This document shows, piece after piece, positions 34,192 through 45,724 of a stretch of DNA of 64,000 bases. The notes beneath the pieces are model-generated. The model saw nothing but the letters and a program-made list of their open reading frames with translations, was not told the DNA's origin and did not search any database. Made by a program: the position numbers and the translations under genes. Positions within the stretch are counted from its first letter, which is position 1. The number at the start of each line of letters is the position of its first letter. The stretch is taken from the NCBI GenBank assembly GCA_022495995.1, contig JAFEMH010001485.1, positions 1 to 64,000 on the forward strand, given 5' to 3'. Origin of the DNA: Adenophora triphylla var. japonica. Its lineage: Eukaryota > Streptophyta > Magnoliopsida > Asterales > Campanulaceae.

Positions 34192-35816
34192 ACAAGAAAT
34201 AAGGAGCAAGTAGACTACAGAGATATGGTTAGGTATGTGTGTATGTCCTCCACATACTCTCAGGTAAAACACTCCTGTTTCGTTTCCTCTCTTGAACCAA
34301 AAAATGTGATTGAGGCTTTAAATGATAAATTCTGGATTCAAGCTATGCAAGAAGAGCTTGAACAATTTACCCGTAATGAGGTTTGGTGTTTAGTTCCATG
34401 TCCTTTAAATACAAATATTATTGGAACTAAATGGATTTACAAAAACAAATATGATGAATTAGGTAATATTGTTCGTAATAAAGCTCGTCTTGTGGCTCAA
34501 GGCTATACACAAGTGGAAGGAATCAACTTTGACGAGACCTTTGCACCTGTGGCAAGAATTGAGTCAATAAGACTTCTTCTTGCTATAGCCTGTTACCTCA
34601 AAATCACATTGCACCAAATGGATGTCAAAGCGGCTTTCTTGAATGGGTACTTAGATAAAGAGATCTATGTTGAGCAACCTAAAGGGTTTGAAGACCCATT
34701 CCATCCAGACCATGTATACAGACTTGATAAAGCTTTATATGGCTTGAAACAAGCTCCTCGTGCATGGTATATGCGTCTAACAAGTTTCCTTCTTGAATAT
34801 GGATTTATTAGAGGAGAAGCTGATAGGACATTATTTATTCTTAGGGAAAATAAAGAGCTTGTCATTGCTCAGATCTATGTTGATGACATAGTTTATGGTT
34901 CCACATCTAAAACATGTTTACAAAATTTTGTGGAAGCTATGGCATCAACGTTCGAGATGATCATGATAGGAGAACTTAATTATTTCCTAGGATTGCAGGT
35001 GAAACAGTCAGATGATGGAATCTTTATCTCTCAGAGCAAGTATGCTAAGAGTCTGGTGAAAAGATTTGGATTGGAGAGTGCAAAGAGCTCTAAAATACCT
35101 ATGGGATCATCTCTTAAGGTAACCAAAGATCAGGCAGGGGAGGATGTTGACCCAACTCTGTATATATCCATGATAGGTAGTCTTCTTTATCTTACTGCTA
35201 GTCGTCCCGATATTATGTTCAGCGTAGGTGTATGTGCTAGATATCAGTATGCTCCTAAAATTTCTCACCTAAATGCTGTCAAGAAAATCATTAAGTATGT
35301 GTCTGGGACAAGTGAATTGGGAATCTGGTTCACCAAAGACACTAATACCAACTTAGTTGGTTTTAGTGACTCTGATTGGGCAGGGGATATAGATGATAGA
35401 AAGAGCACTAGTGGGATTGTTTTTTCTCGGGTAATAATCTTGTATCATGGTACAGTCGCAAGCAAAATTGTGTCTCTCTCTCGACTGCTGAATCTGAATA
35501 TGTAGCAGCCGGGAGCTGTTGTTCACAATTAATATGGTTGAAACATATGCTTGACGACTATGGTCTAGATAGTAATATCTTGACCATTTATTGTGACAAT
35601 TTGAGTGCTATAAACATCTCTAAAAACCCTATACAACACTCACACACAAAACACATTGATATCCGCCATCACTTTTTGAGAGATTTAGTAGAAAAGGAAT
35701 TGATCCAAATAGAGCATATTGATACTAAACATCAACTTGCTGATATTTTGACCAAAGCCTTGGACCATGAGAGATTTTCAAGTTTGAAAAAATCTTTTGG
35801 TTTATGCTTTCTATAA
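34192..35816 (+). pseudogene. SIRE reverse transcriptase and RNase H
   Basis: In the same frame after the [68 protein letters not shown] and the catalytic [10 protein letters not shown], the full Ty1/copia RT. RNase H begins [20 protein letters not shown]; a one-base frameshift in the T-run at about 35418-35424 follows. The rest ([39 protein letters not shown]) is open to a TAA at 35816. Confidence 0.85.
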
Positions 35817-36840
35817 TTGTTGCTTCAAGTGTTGCCATCGTTGTTGCCAACACCGACAAAGAACTCTGTATTTGTTGTATATTATTATTTATAAAAAAAA
35901 ATTAGTTAGTTTAATCCCAAATGGGGGGCATTTACTGACCTTTTTGTTCTAGTATGTGTACATTCTTAAGGTTAACATTTTTTTATAAAATACCCCTTCG
36001 TGCTTAAAGTGACAAAGTCACTTATGTTGTTGTTGATATTGAAAAAGGCAAAGCTTGTTAAAATATTTCCAAAGGGAGTATAATGTAGTTGTTTTATACT
36101 AAGTATTAGGGACATGGAGCTCGCTACTACAGTGTACCCTACTTGAAAGGTATAAAACTTACTACATATAGCTTTACACGTTTATAAAAAACTCGGGGCA
36201 CGGAGCTCGCTACTACGATACTTCCTTGTAAATAAAGAATGTGTAAAGCTTGCTTAAAAATTTCCTAAGATATGATAAGATATATATGAAAAAATATCAA
36301 GGGGATTTTATTCAAAATGTTGCCTTGTGTGTCACGCAACATTGGTAGTAACACATTAGTAGATGCTACATTATTTTTTTATTTTTCTTATTTTTGTTTT
36401 TGTTAATTAAATTTTAAATTTCCAAAAGTCTATTTTTTCTACATTTAGAGTTTGTAAAATTTAAAAGGATTTTAGCAAAAATATTTATTTTGTCAAACTA
36501 AGTGTAATTTTATAATATCTATTTTTTAAAATTCATCTCTTTGAATTTTGAAAAACACAATTTTATGGACATTGCTAAAATTATGTTTAGTTATTATATT
36601 ATTTTAAAAAAATGTTTTTTTTTTAAATGGCGGATAACATTGGTTGAGTTTGTTGGATGTGTTTTGGATAAAAGGGGTTTTAAATTAATTTGAACTTGTC
36701 AAATCAACTTAATTACCCTCTTTATTATCTTATCAAAACACCTCCTCACTAAACCGTCTCACTCTCTCTCTTCGTCTCCCTCTCTCTCTAGGCGGAAATC
36801 AAAACCCTCTCCCCTGTTTTTCGTCTTCCTTCGATCCTCC
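35817..36840. other. SIRE pol/env spacer
   Basis: Non-coding and AT-rich. A purine run (AAATGGGGGGCA, about 35921) resembles an internal polypurine tract. Two palindromic modules occur (35827-35855, 36315-36357). A CT-rich stretch (36768-36792) precedes the env-like ATG. GGGGCACGGAGCTCGCTACTAC-like words occur twice (about 36112 and 36196). Confidence 0.5.
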
Positions 36841-38652
36841 ATGGCTAGTCCAAAGAATTCTTCCCAAATTTCTTCCCCCATGGAGATTTCGCCCTTAGCC
36901 CCCTCAAGTGTTGCCTCCAATGTCGCCGTTCCCATGGAAATATCGCCTTAGACATTCTCGGCCACACCCTCAACCTCACCATCTTTAGACATTATTGTCT
37001 ATGATCCATCTAAAATTCCCATTCCTATCAACCTTCCAGAAGCTACCCCCTCCATAGAACTCACCTTCGCCCCTCAAAAGAAATCCAAAAAGAGAAAGGC
37101 GGTTGATGCCTCTTCTTCATTTTGGGGTGGTGTGCGTCGTCAATCTGAAAGGATCAAGACGTTGTTCAGGTCCAAGATACCTTCCAACACGGCTGATGAT
37201 CCTGTAAATGTGGAGGATAGCTCGAGTTCTTCGCTCAACATTTCATCCGAAGAAAATTCAGATCCAATTTTTAAAGAGAGAAAGGAGCCCTCATCATCTT
37301 CTGATGAGGATGAAGAAGCTTGGATGGAAGATGAGGAAACCCTTGCTGAAGCTCAGTCCAAGATCGTGAAGAAACAGAAAATTTCTGCCAGTGTCGCCCC
37401 AAGTGTTGCCAATTCAATGGTAACACCTGAAGCAACACCTGCTGCCAAGACCAAAGCCCAATCAAGTTCTCCATCGTATTCTCCTATTTCATGGCCTGAG
37501 GTAGACACTCCTACTCCCTCTCAGGATTCAATGTCAGATTATGAGTCATTTGGGTATTATGAACGTCCCTTTCTTTTCGAGGAATTTTATAGTGATTCAA
37601 GCTTACATAAGTTTGTTCAAGATTCTGATAAGAAAATTCTGAATGAAAGAAATATGTATGTGACTCAATTCAAGGAGTTATATCAATTTTTGGAAGATAG
37701 AAACTTTTTACCTACGGTTGTGAAAGTGTCCGGTTACATTGAAAGTGTGGTTAGAAATTTTTATGCTCATCTTAGGGAAAATATTGATGATAGGAATACC
37801 CCTCATTATGGAAAGATCTTTGTTAGGGGCAATATCTATGATTTTAATCCTTTGATCATCAACAAAGCTTTCGGCCTCCCTAATGTCGAAGATGAGAATT
37901 TGGAGTTTGAACCTAATACCTTAGCCACCTTTTTAACTGGAGGGAGAATCACCATTTGGACTGAACATTTTAAGTCGACCCATCTCACTTCTTTGTTTAG
38001 CGTGCTTCACAAGTTATGTATAACAAATTAGCTACCTACGGCCAATGAGAACACGGTAACATTCGAGCAAGCTTCTTTGTTATACAAACTAGGCAAGAAA
38101 CAAAGAATCAATTTTGGGAGATTAGTGTTTGTCCACCTAGCTGCATGGGCCAAGAAAAGAAAGACTTCCTCCTTCATTTTCCCTTCCCTTATTTTCAAAG
38201 TTCTTATGTACCAAAACCTTAAGCCTTGGAATGCCGATACTATCTCTGAAAAGCCTGTCTATTATAGAATTAGCAAACACTTTACTGAGGGTGATAGGCA
38301 CAGAGATTTGCCATGGGTTTTGGTTACAGATGCTCCTTCTTTGGCTGCCCCTGCTACGAGTGTCGCCCCAAGTGTCGCCCCTGAATCTGGCAACACTTCT
38401 GGCAACACTGCTCCTGTAATGATTGATGCTGCTATGGTACTTAATTTTTTCAATAGTCAGGTGAAGCACATTGACTCAGTAATTCAGGGATGGCTGGACA
38501 TGCGATCTGACATGATGAAAATGGTGGATTTGATTTCTTCCAAAATAGGGGGAGATAAATCAATGCCAAGGCGTGATGATGATGGAGCTGGAGATGGAGC
38601 TGGACCAAGTGGTACAGCAGAGGGAGGTGAAGGAGCTGAAAATGCAGATTGA
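36841..38652 (+). pseudogene. SIRE env-like ORF (putative plant transposon protein domain)
   Basis: ATG at 36841. One reading frame runs to TGA at 38650-38652, interrupted only by two TAG codons (36949-36951, 38029-38031). The N-terminus is low-complexity and Ser/Pro/acidic-rich. The middle (FKELYQFLEDRNFLPTVV, VVRNFYAHLRENIDD, IFVRGNIYDFNPLIINKAFG) matches the putative plant transposon protein domain found in the envelope-position ORF of SIRE/Maximus elements. It is followed by WAKKRKTSSFIFPSLIF and an acidic Gly-rich tail. I see no signal peptide or clear membrane segment, so an envelope function is not supported by the sequence. Palindromic modules lie at 36905-36930 (half), 37390-37440 and 38358-38409. 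Confidence 0.75.
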
Positions 38653-39101
38653 AGGTGGTTGGTTCGAATGGTTATTATTTTTGGTGGTTTGGTAACAAAA
38701 ACAATTTCCTTTGTTTTTATTTTGGTTTGTAATGCTTAAACAATTTCAATTTATGTTTTTTTTTCTTTGTTTCGGCTGGAATTTTCTTCAAACTTGGGTG
38801 GATGGTTTTGTTGAATGGTTGGATGGTAGTTTTAAGATTTTAATAATTATTTTGGTTAGTTATTAATTTCGTATTAAGGGGGAGATAATTAGAAATTATG
38901 TGACTTCATTTGCCTGAAGATTGATGTTGCCACTCGTGTGAGTGTGATACTTTGATGAAAAATATTTTCAAACATTGTCTGAAGGTTGATGTTGCCACTA
39001 TTCATCACATGGCATTTTCTTTTTTAGTTAAATTTGACTAATTGGTTTGTAAAGATCATCACATTGGATTTTGTGAAGAAATCAGTAACTAAGGGGGAGA
39101 T
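38653..39101. other. SIRE 3' untranslated region and polypurine tract
   Basis: AT-rich with two GATTGATGTTGCCACT / GGTTGATGTTGCCACT words (38921 and 38985), a first purine tract (AAGGGGGAGATAA, 38877) and the functional one at 39091-39100. Confidence 0.6.
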
Positions 39102-40092
39102 TGTTAATGTTAAGATCATGTGTTGCCATGAATGTTGTCCCAAGTGTTGCAAACAAGTGTTGCCACTGGTGTTGCCACAAGTGTTGCCATTTGGATTTGG
39201 AAACACTGAGATAGTTACTGTATTTTTCACAAATAAAAATGTGGAAATTAATGTTTAAATAACAGGAGTTAGTCTGCTTAAAATGAGCTGAAAAAGAGCA
39301 TCAGAAACTGCCCAGGCGTTTGTTACGAAGGAAGAGGAGAAAATTAACAAATAAACATGTGTTTATTTGTTTAATTAATGACCAAGCAAAAAGATATTTT
39401 ATTCAGCTATTCAGGGGGAGAACAAGTCAGAGTACAAGGCATCCAGAGCTGAGAGGTACAAGCAAGAGAAGCAATAGAAGACCTAGTCTCCTACAAATGA
39501 GGCGAGTAGACTATTTTGGAGGAAACAAACTCCAAGGCTGTTGCTGATCATTTTGAGTAGGCTCCAAGACTTTGTGGCCTATAAATAGTGCAGTGGATCT
39601 TCATTGAAGATCATCCAATTCAGAAAATGCAAATCTGCACAAGAAGTAGAATTCTGCTCTCAAGTGTTGCCATTCAAGTGTCGGCAACACTCAGTCCAAC
39701 ACTCGAGAATTTCATATAGATTTTTATATTTTTGTGAGGTTTTGAGTGTTTATTTTCAGAGATAATTCGTGTATATGTTGTTCCTTATATCAGGGTTCGT
39801 TTATCATTAAGGAACTTCTTCGACCTTGTATTTAATTCATATTATTAATAAAAAGGTCTTTGCCTTATGGCACCCATCAAGTTATATATTTATATAACTT
39901 GATAAAAATTATATTCTTGTGTATTGCTTTAATTCTTCCGCTGCAATTTATATTTATTTCTATTGATTTGTGTTTTTTCTTGAATTGGTTTATGTGTTGT
40001 TGTTAGTGTTGCCTACACTAAAGACAACACTTGTGAGTTTCGTCTCACCTTGTGAGTTTCGCCTCACTTTTTCTAAGCCATAGACAATTTCA
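39102..40092 (+). repeat. 3' LTR of the SIRE element
   Basis: 991 bp, colinear with the 5' LTR without any indel that I can see, with about 14 single-base differences. The directly preceding CTAAGGGGGAGAT is the polypurine tract. Confidence 0.95.
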
Positions 40093-40535
40093 AGAACCGC
40101 CATAGGGAAGACTCCTTTCGCACTCACATACGGAATGGAAGCAATGTTACCAGTTGAATTGGAAATTCCATCCCTCCTAGTCCTCTTGGAAAACGGAATC
40201 AATGAAGTATAATGGCTCCAAAGCCCTCATGATGAACTAGCTCTACTCGACGAGCGAAGATTGAAAGCCATGGAACATACTCGTGACTACAAAGCAGAAT
40301 GGCCCGAGCATTTGATAAGAAAGTCAAGATCCGAGACATCAGAGAAGGAGACATGGTGCTTAAGGAAAAGCCTCCTACACAGACCAATCCCCTCGAAAAG
40401 TGGGAACCTACCTGGATAGGCCCGTTCGTGGTAGAAATAATCTTCTTTGGAGGAGCCATGAAGTTAGCAGATTTGGATGGGAATCCTTTCGTCAACCCAG
40501 TAAACGGAAGCAAGCTCCGCAGATACTTCGTTTGA
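40093..40535 (+). pseudogene. integrase C-terminal part, continued after the SIRE insertion
   Basis: After the duplicated AGAAC the integrase frame continues (GKTPFALTYGMEAMLPVEL), meets a TAA at about 40210, shifts frame near 40300, and ends with the C-terminal domain (IREGDMVLKEK, WIGPFVVE, VNGSKLRRYFV). This continuity across 10.5 kb is direct evidence of nesting. The stretch 40536-40982 is untranslated and I see nothing else in it. Confidence 0.85.
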
Positions 40536-40982
40536 GGAAGAACACGAGTCAACTCTCTCTCCCCATAAACCGCCAATCAGTAAAATCAAAATGCTAAAAG
40601 AGTAATACCCAACTAGATACATTCCCGAAAATGATCTAGGTAAAAAACAGGGTCGCACTTTTCATCTCTTTTCAAATTTCTCAAAAGTGTCGAACTACGG
40701 TAACCTGAGCCCCTTAGTCCATTTGTAAAAGGGGAATGTAGGCAGCCATCATTGGTTCGATCTCAAAAACAAATAAAATTTCAAATACAACACCAATCGC
40801 TTGTGTTTCGAAAAACTCTTAAATTTAACCTACAGATTCATTATGGTTAAAACAATCTTTGATGAGTTCAAGCACGATCTACTCTTGACTCGCTACACGC
40901 TAGCAAAACAACAATAAAACACTTAATCAACTTAATGTGTCTACAATGATAGTGGGTGGATATTCCGAACGGCAAGGTCAAC

Positions 40983-42481
40983 CTAGCCACTCGTACTCAG
41001 TCCTTCATCTTTCCTCCCCTTCCCTTTCCCACGACGGGTATTCTTTGCCTTCACAGGAAATATCCCCGTAGTCCTTCTACCTGGCTCTGGGACCCTTCCC
41101 GACGCCTCTGTCAAACCTGTGGCTGCCAACGCAGCCCTTTCCCTAGCTCTATCACGAGCTGCCTCTCTTCGAGTCGCTATATCCGTGCTATGATCGGCCA
41201 ACCGACTAGCATTGGCCTCATAGTCATCCATATCATCCCCAATACTATCCTGAGGGTTAGCCATCGCTTTGACCCTCCTCACATTCGAGCTGTCACGATG
41301 GTCAAGGCCCAATAGCTCACTTCGTCTCCACAGAAGAGCCATTTGTGTCTCCCCTATACACTCCTCATACCAGTTCAAATATCGAGTAGACAAAGGAGTA
41401 CCCCCTCTTCGGTGAAAGAGAACCCTGGCAGGAAAATACGCATATTGCCACAACCGCATGAAAAGTAATAATGTCGAAGGATCATCCATGAAAAGCGATC
41501 CCACCTCAAAGGTAGCGGCATCACTCAAGCCCGTCAACGGAACCTGCTCCAGCCCGAACTGCCGCAACACCAAAGATGGAATATAGAAAGAAGACTGGGA
41601 CAGCCGCGGAACTCTGACAATGAAGAGACCTTCCTGAATTGTCTGACAAGTCTGTAACTTCCAGTGAGAAACCCACCATTTCAGATGATGTGTGCGGAGT
41701 TTGGCCATCCAAAGCTCCAAGTCAGTCTGACTGCCTCCTATCACCAAGGGTCGTCGAGAGAAAGCCCAAGGATCACATGTCGCTGGTACCTCGGGCATCA
41801 CTTGCAATCGCTCCCTCAACCACAAAGTAAGCATAGCGGGACTTCCTCCCCACATGTATCGGCTACCGGTCGCCATCCGACCTATGCCAAGGAATGTCTC
41901 GCCCAAGATCAAAGGCACGATATCTCCTCCGCTCTGGCACTGCCTCACCAGGTCCAGAACACTGTGGTGGCACACCCCAAGGACGTGAATGTGAACAGAG
42001 TAGCAATCACGCATAGAGCAAAAGCATCCCACGCAACAACGCTTCCATCAACACTTGCAAACCTATCGGGCAGCCCCGAAATGTCAACATGGTCAGTATT
42101 CGGTATCAGCATCCCGTATACCTCTTCAGCAGAAACGCCAAGCAGAGACATCAACTTCTCAACGGTGGTCAGGTCGCCCGTCAAAGGAAGAACAATCTAC
42201 TCCACCTCAGGTCCTTCAAGGATAGCCCGAAAGTCCTCAAGTGTGGGCGTGATCTCGTTATATGAGAAACTGTACACGTGCCTCCTTTCATCCCAAAAAT
42301 GAGCCGCAGCTCTCAAAAGGTCCCAGTCTGGCGAAAGCTCCTTCAAAGCCCAAACTGCCTTCATCCTATAATAACCCTCGAAAAACTCCTTGTTTTGCCT
42401 CGTGTGGTGCCGTACCCACGTCTTGAACCTTTCCAAGTATTGGTCTTGCATCTGGGGTGACAATCTTGGAAACATAGCCAT
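40983..42481 (-). pseudogene. antisense gene A of the Tat-like element (plant-mobile-domain/DUF7745-like)
   Basis: Minus-strand ATG at 42481-42479. The protein starts MAMFPRLSPQMQDQYLERF and contains WALKELSPDWDLLRAAAHFW and TPTLEDFRAIL. This HFW...PTLEDF pattern is typical of the plant-mobile-domain/DUF7745 proteins of plant transposons. A TAG at 42199-42197 and a frameshift near 41950 break it, and the 349-residue remainder continues (LVRQCQSGGDIVPLILGETF, WSHW-type Trp-rich core) to a basic Arg/Lys-rich C-terminus. Antisense extra ORFs between integrase and 3' LTR are known in Tat-lineage elements. The function is unknown. A possible TATA-like box (TTTATAGATATA) lies at about 42808-42820 on the minus strand. 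Confidence 0.7.
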
Positions 42482-42502
42482 GGGAATCGAAGAAAGCTTC
42501 AA

Positions 42503-43234
42503 GTTTTGGGAGAGAAAGAACAGATTTCAGCTTCGAGAACAAGCGTGAGACTTCTGAATCTGCAGATACTGGACTGCAATTTAAACAAGTCGGAACTGAA
42601 GATCTGGCCGCCGGCCTGTCTTTCAGTTTAACTTAGTCAAACCTGCAGCCTTGCTGCACCAATGTACCTCGACATTTCCAAAGAGAACCCTATTCATGCC
42701 TTGACCAAACTTGCCAACCCGTGATCAATTCACTTATTGCAAATACCACATCCTCCCCGAGCTCGTGCAACAGTGCAATTAATAAATAACAGTGCATATA
42801 TCTATAAATTTTGCCTACTTAAATTTATTATTCAATGCATTTCGTGTTATTATTTATTTTTGATCAACCTACTTGCTTATTTGCCGAGAATAAGTAAAAA
42901 GTAATCATAATAAATGCTTAAATGTACAAAGTTCGCCTCAAGGGCCTTTCGAGTACAAAATAATATTTGTTATAGGCAGTGCACACAATTGTCTAAAGGA
43001 TATCAACAAGACTACTAAGAGTCCGGCTCGTCATCCGAGCACTCAGCATATTGCCCCGCAGCAGCAGGATCCGTGGTGGACATGTAATCCACAAACTCAT
43101 GAAAGCCAGAGTACGAGAAGTGACGGCCCCGCGCCTGTGCTCCTGAAGACACGCCATGCTCGAATCCCGAGTACGAAGAATGGCGAGCCCCAAATCCAGC
43201 AGTCTCACTCGCAGAATCAAGCTAAAGCCCCGCC
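42503..43234. other. spacer between antisense genes A and B
   Basis: Non-coding and partly AT-rich. It includes a GGCCGCCGGCC word (about 42606-42616) like the palindromes in the LTR. It probably contains the upstream region of antisense gene A and the 3' region of gene B. I see no other feature. Confidence 0.4.
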
Positions 43235-44620
43235 TCAAAGATCTATACCACCAGCCGTGGAAGCAGACGAGTCTCTCGCAACGGACGGTCTGGAAGGCAT
43301 CGGCTCATGAACAGCCGCACTCTTCCGAGAACTGCACCACAGGAAGTTAACAAACCTCCTGGCAAAGTCGGTCACCCCATCCAGACATTTGACGGCCTGA
43401 TCATAGGTACGACCAGAAACCTGCAAACCAGGAAAGCCATCAAAAGACAGAAAGTACAGCACAGATGCGACATTTGCAGAAAGCTACTACAATATAGAAA
43501 AGCAACAAGATACTCACCGAAGCACTGGGTTCAACTCTATATTGAGGCCTCGCCTGCTCATGGATGGGAATCGTCAACCGCCTGCGAGAACCACCAACGC
43601 CCTCATATACAAAGCGAGTGCGGGGGAGCGGGTAGTCTCTAGGATGTGCAGGGTCCTCACCCTCTCTGGCCAGCACATGTGGGCTCCTCAGCCTCACCCT
43701 CCAAAAAATGTCATAGTCGGCATCCTCAATGACGTTCTCAACATGAGGCACTCCCTGCCTGTACATCTACAACTCCTCCCCAGCTATGGACAAAGGAAGC
43801 AACATGTGAAGAGGCGGATCCCTCAAAACCAAGGGACCAGATCCCGGAGCATACTGGCAAGACACCCTCTCGCCAAGATACATGACGTCATAGTGAAGCC
43901 CCACTAGCAGCTTCCGCTGACTTGTCACCTCCCTGGCAGCATTCACAACAGCCTGATCAAACCGGCTCCACCAAGTAAAGTTGATACTCGGCGAAAAGTC
44001 TCGGTCCAGAGCCAAAGACACCTCCTCATAAGTCACACGGTTACTCTCCCTCGACTTCACCGGCTTCCTGGCCGCCTTCTGCCAAGTCAGCATGCCAGGA
44101 AACAAAGGAGCATACTCCTCCCTGATGGTCCACCGATGCGAGTGGAACACCTCAAAACACCACACCTGTAAAATGCCAGGAAAGTTATGTCAGCTACAAA
44201 GCAGATACAAACAAGTACAAGAGACACAAGGAAGAGAAAATGAAGGAGACTCACATCCAACACGAACTGAAAATAGCAGAACGAGTTGTCCTCCCCCCGG
44301 GAATACTTGTCCAAGGCGAAGAAAATCTTGGCAAGACTAGATTCTCCCCAGGCAAACCCTCTCACTGCCTCCAGTTCAATCAAGGAGCCAAGCAAAGCAA
44401 ACTGGCAAGTCGTGTCCGCATTGGGAAAAATGGTTGCTGACAACGCAAACCACAAGAACCCCCTAGCCAAACAATCAGCTGTCATCCTCTCGGAACCAGC
44501 CAGATACTCATCTATCCCTCTCCTCAAATATTCCTCCATCGGTCCGTACCGAATACCAAGGCCCCTGGCATCAGTAATATCAAACCCAATCAGCCCCTCA
44601 TCTTTCCAAATTTGACATTT
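43235..44620 (-). pseudogene. antisense gene B of the Tat-like element, spliced plant-mobile-domain-like
   Basis: Three minus-strand exons fit together: (about 44620)-44255, 44165-43518, 43420-43235. Intron 1 (44254-44166, 89 nt) and intron 2 (43517-43421, 97 nt) both start GTGAGT and end in CAG (TTTACAG, TTTGCAG). Both are phase 0 and join the flanking codons in frame. Exon 1 reads CQIWKDEGLIGFD, FLWFALSATIFPNAD and GFAWGESSLAKIF, the plant mobile domain pattern. Exon 2 continues WCFEVFHSHRW and holds one in-frame TAG (43769-43767). The start is not certain because the frame is open into the tandem repeats upstream. Function is unknown; mobile-domain proteins are linked to transposons and to silencing. 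Confidence 0.7.
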
Positions 44621-44645
44621 TTCCTCAAAAGTTAAAAATTTCCAA

Positions 44646-44972
44646 GTTAGACATTTCTAACGCCCCCTCTCCCGAGGTTAAATTCCAGTTAGACATTTCT
44701 AACGCCCCTCTCCCGAGGTTAAATTCCAGTTAGACATTTCTAACGCCCCTCTCCCGAGGTTAAATTCCAGTTAGATATTTCTAACGCCCCCTCTCCCGAG
44801 ATTAAATTCCAGTTAGATATTTCCAACGCCCCTCTCCCGAGGTTAAATTCCAGTTAGACATTTCTAACGCCCCTCTCCCGAGGTTAAATCATGTTAGACA
44901 TTTCTAACGCCCCCTCACCCGAATTTAAATTCCAGTTAGACATTTCTAACGCCCCTCTCCCAAGGTTAAATT
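44646..44972. repeat. 41-bp tandem repeat, about eight units
   Basis: Head-to-tail units of 41-42 bp share GTTAGACATTTCTAACGCC and CTCTCCCGAGGTTAAATTCC. Each unit holds the small inverted repeat GTTAGA...TCTAAC. It lies upstream (5' side) of antisense gene B and downstream of integrase. Confidence 0.9.
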
Positions 44973-45220
44973 CTGGCCGTCAATCGTAAGCCCGACCACC
45001 CCATTTCAACGGCAATCAATGTAAGCCCGTGCAACAAACTCTCTTCGGCCGTCAATTGTAAGCCCGACCACCCCATTTCAACGGCAATCAATGTAAGCCC
45101 ATGCAACAAACTCTCTCCGACCGTCAATCGTAAGCCCGACCATCCCATTTCAGCGGCAATCAATGAAAGCCCGCACAACAATCCCTCTTCGGCCGCCGTC
45201 GTAAGCTCGAACATCCCTCC
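44973..45220. repeat. 72-bp tandem repeat, about three and a half units
   Basis: Units of about 72 bp carry GGCCGTCAATCGTAAGCCCG, CACCCCATTTCAACGGC and CAACAAACTCTC. A looser block follows to about 45660, with GGCACGAACGCCTT three times and two copies of a TTCCGTGTTGTTAAAAA-type unit. Confidence 0.85.
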
Positions 45221-45724
45221 CCAGCAGGATCCTAAGACACTCCTTCTAAAGGACCGTCAATCAATCTCCTCAGATCTTAACTAACTTTATTATAACTCTG
45301 GATGCTTTTCCCCATCAATGTGTCATTCTCTCCCGAGATCACATTCCGTTTCTAACCCCGTCGTTAGAACGTCAATCCTTCCGTGTTGTTAAAAAATGCC
45401 ATGTTTAACACAACCGCTCCTGTAATTCCGTTCCTAACCCCGATGTTGGAACGTCAATCCTTCCATGTTGTTAAAAATGCTAGTTTAACACAACCGTTCC
45501 CATCATCTCTACCATATCCCAAGGCGACAAAACCTGGCCGTCATCATAAGTCCAGCACCCAAGGCACGAACGCCTTCATCTCAAGGCACGAACGCCTTAC
45601 AAAAATCAATCCCAAGGCACGAACGCCTTCATCTTAGGACAAGAACGTCCTCATAATTCAGTCTGAGGTGCCACACGCCCTCAAAAGATTAAACAAATTC
45701 GACCAAAGGTGCCACTACGCCATC

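Larger units (their letters stand above)
29624..40092 (+). mobile_element. SIRE-type Ty1/copia retrotransposon, nested
   Basis: It is flanked by the perfect duplication AGAAC (29619-29623, 40093-40097). The two LTRs are each exactly 991 bp, with TG...CA ends and, by eye, about 14 substitutions between them (~1.4%). A Met-tRNA-type primer site follows the 5' LTR, and a purine tract (AAGGGGGAGA, 39091-39100) precedes the 3' LTR. Order is gag, protease, integrase, RT, RNase H (Ty1 order), then an env-like ORF on the same strand, which together indicate the SIRE/Maximus lineage. Frame breaks are few: a frameshift at the gag-pol border, TGA at 34189, a frameshift in RNase H and two TAGs in the env-like ORF. 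Confidence 0.95.

Noticed and set aside
37132..38652. True viral-type envelope gene in the SIRE element
   Set aside because: No signal peptide, membrane anchor or glycosylation-rich ectodomain is apparent; only the plant transposon protein domain of SIRE env-position ORFs is seen.
41664..42302. 212-residue plus-strand frame opposite antisense gene A
   Set aside because: It has no recognisable motif and lies exactly antisense to a clear mobile-domain-like protein; it is a shadow frame.
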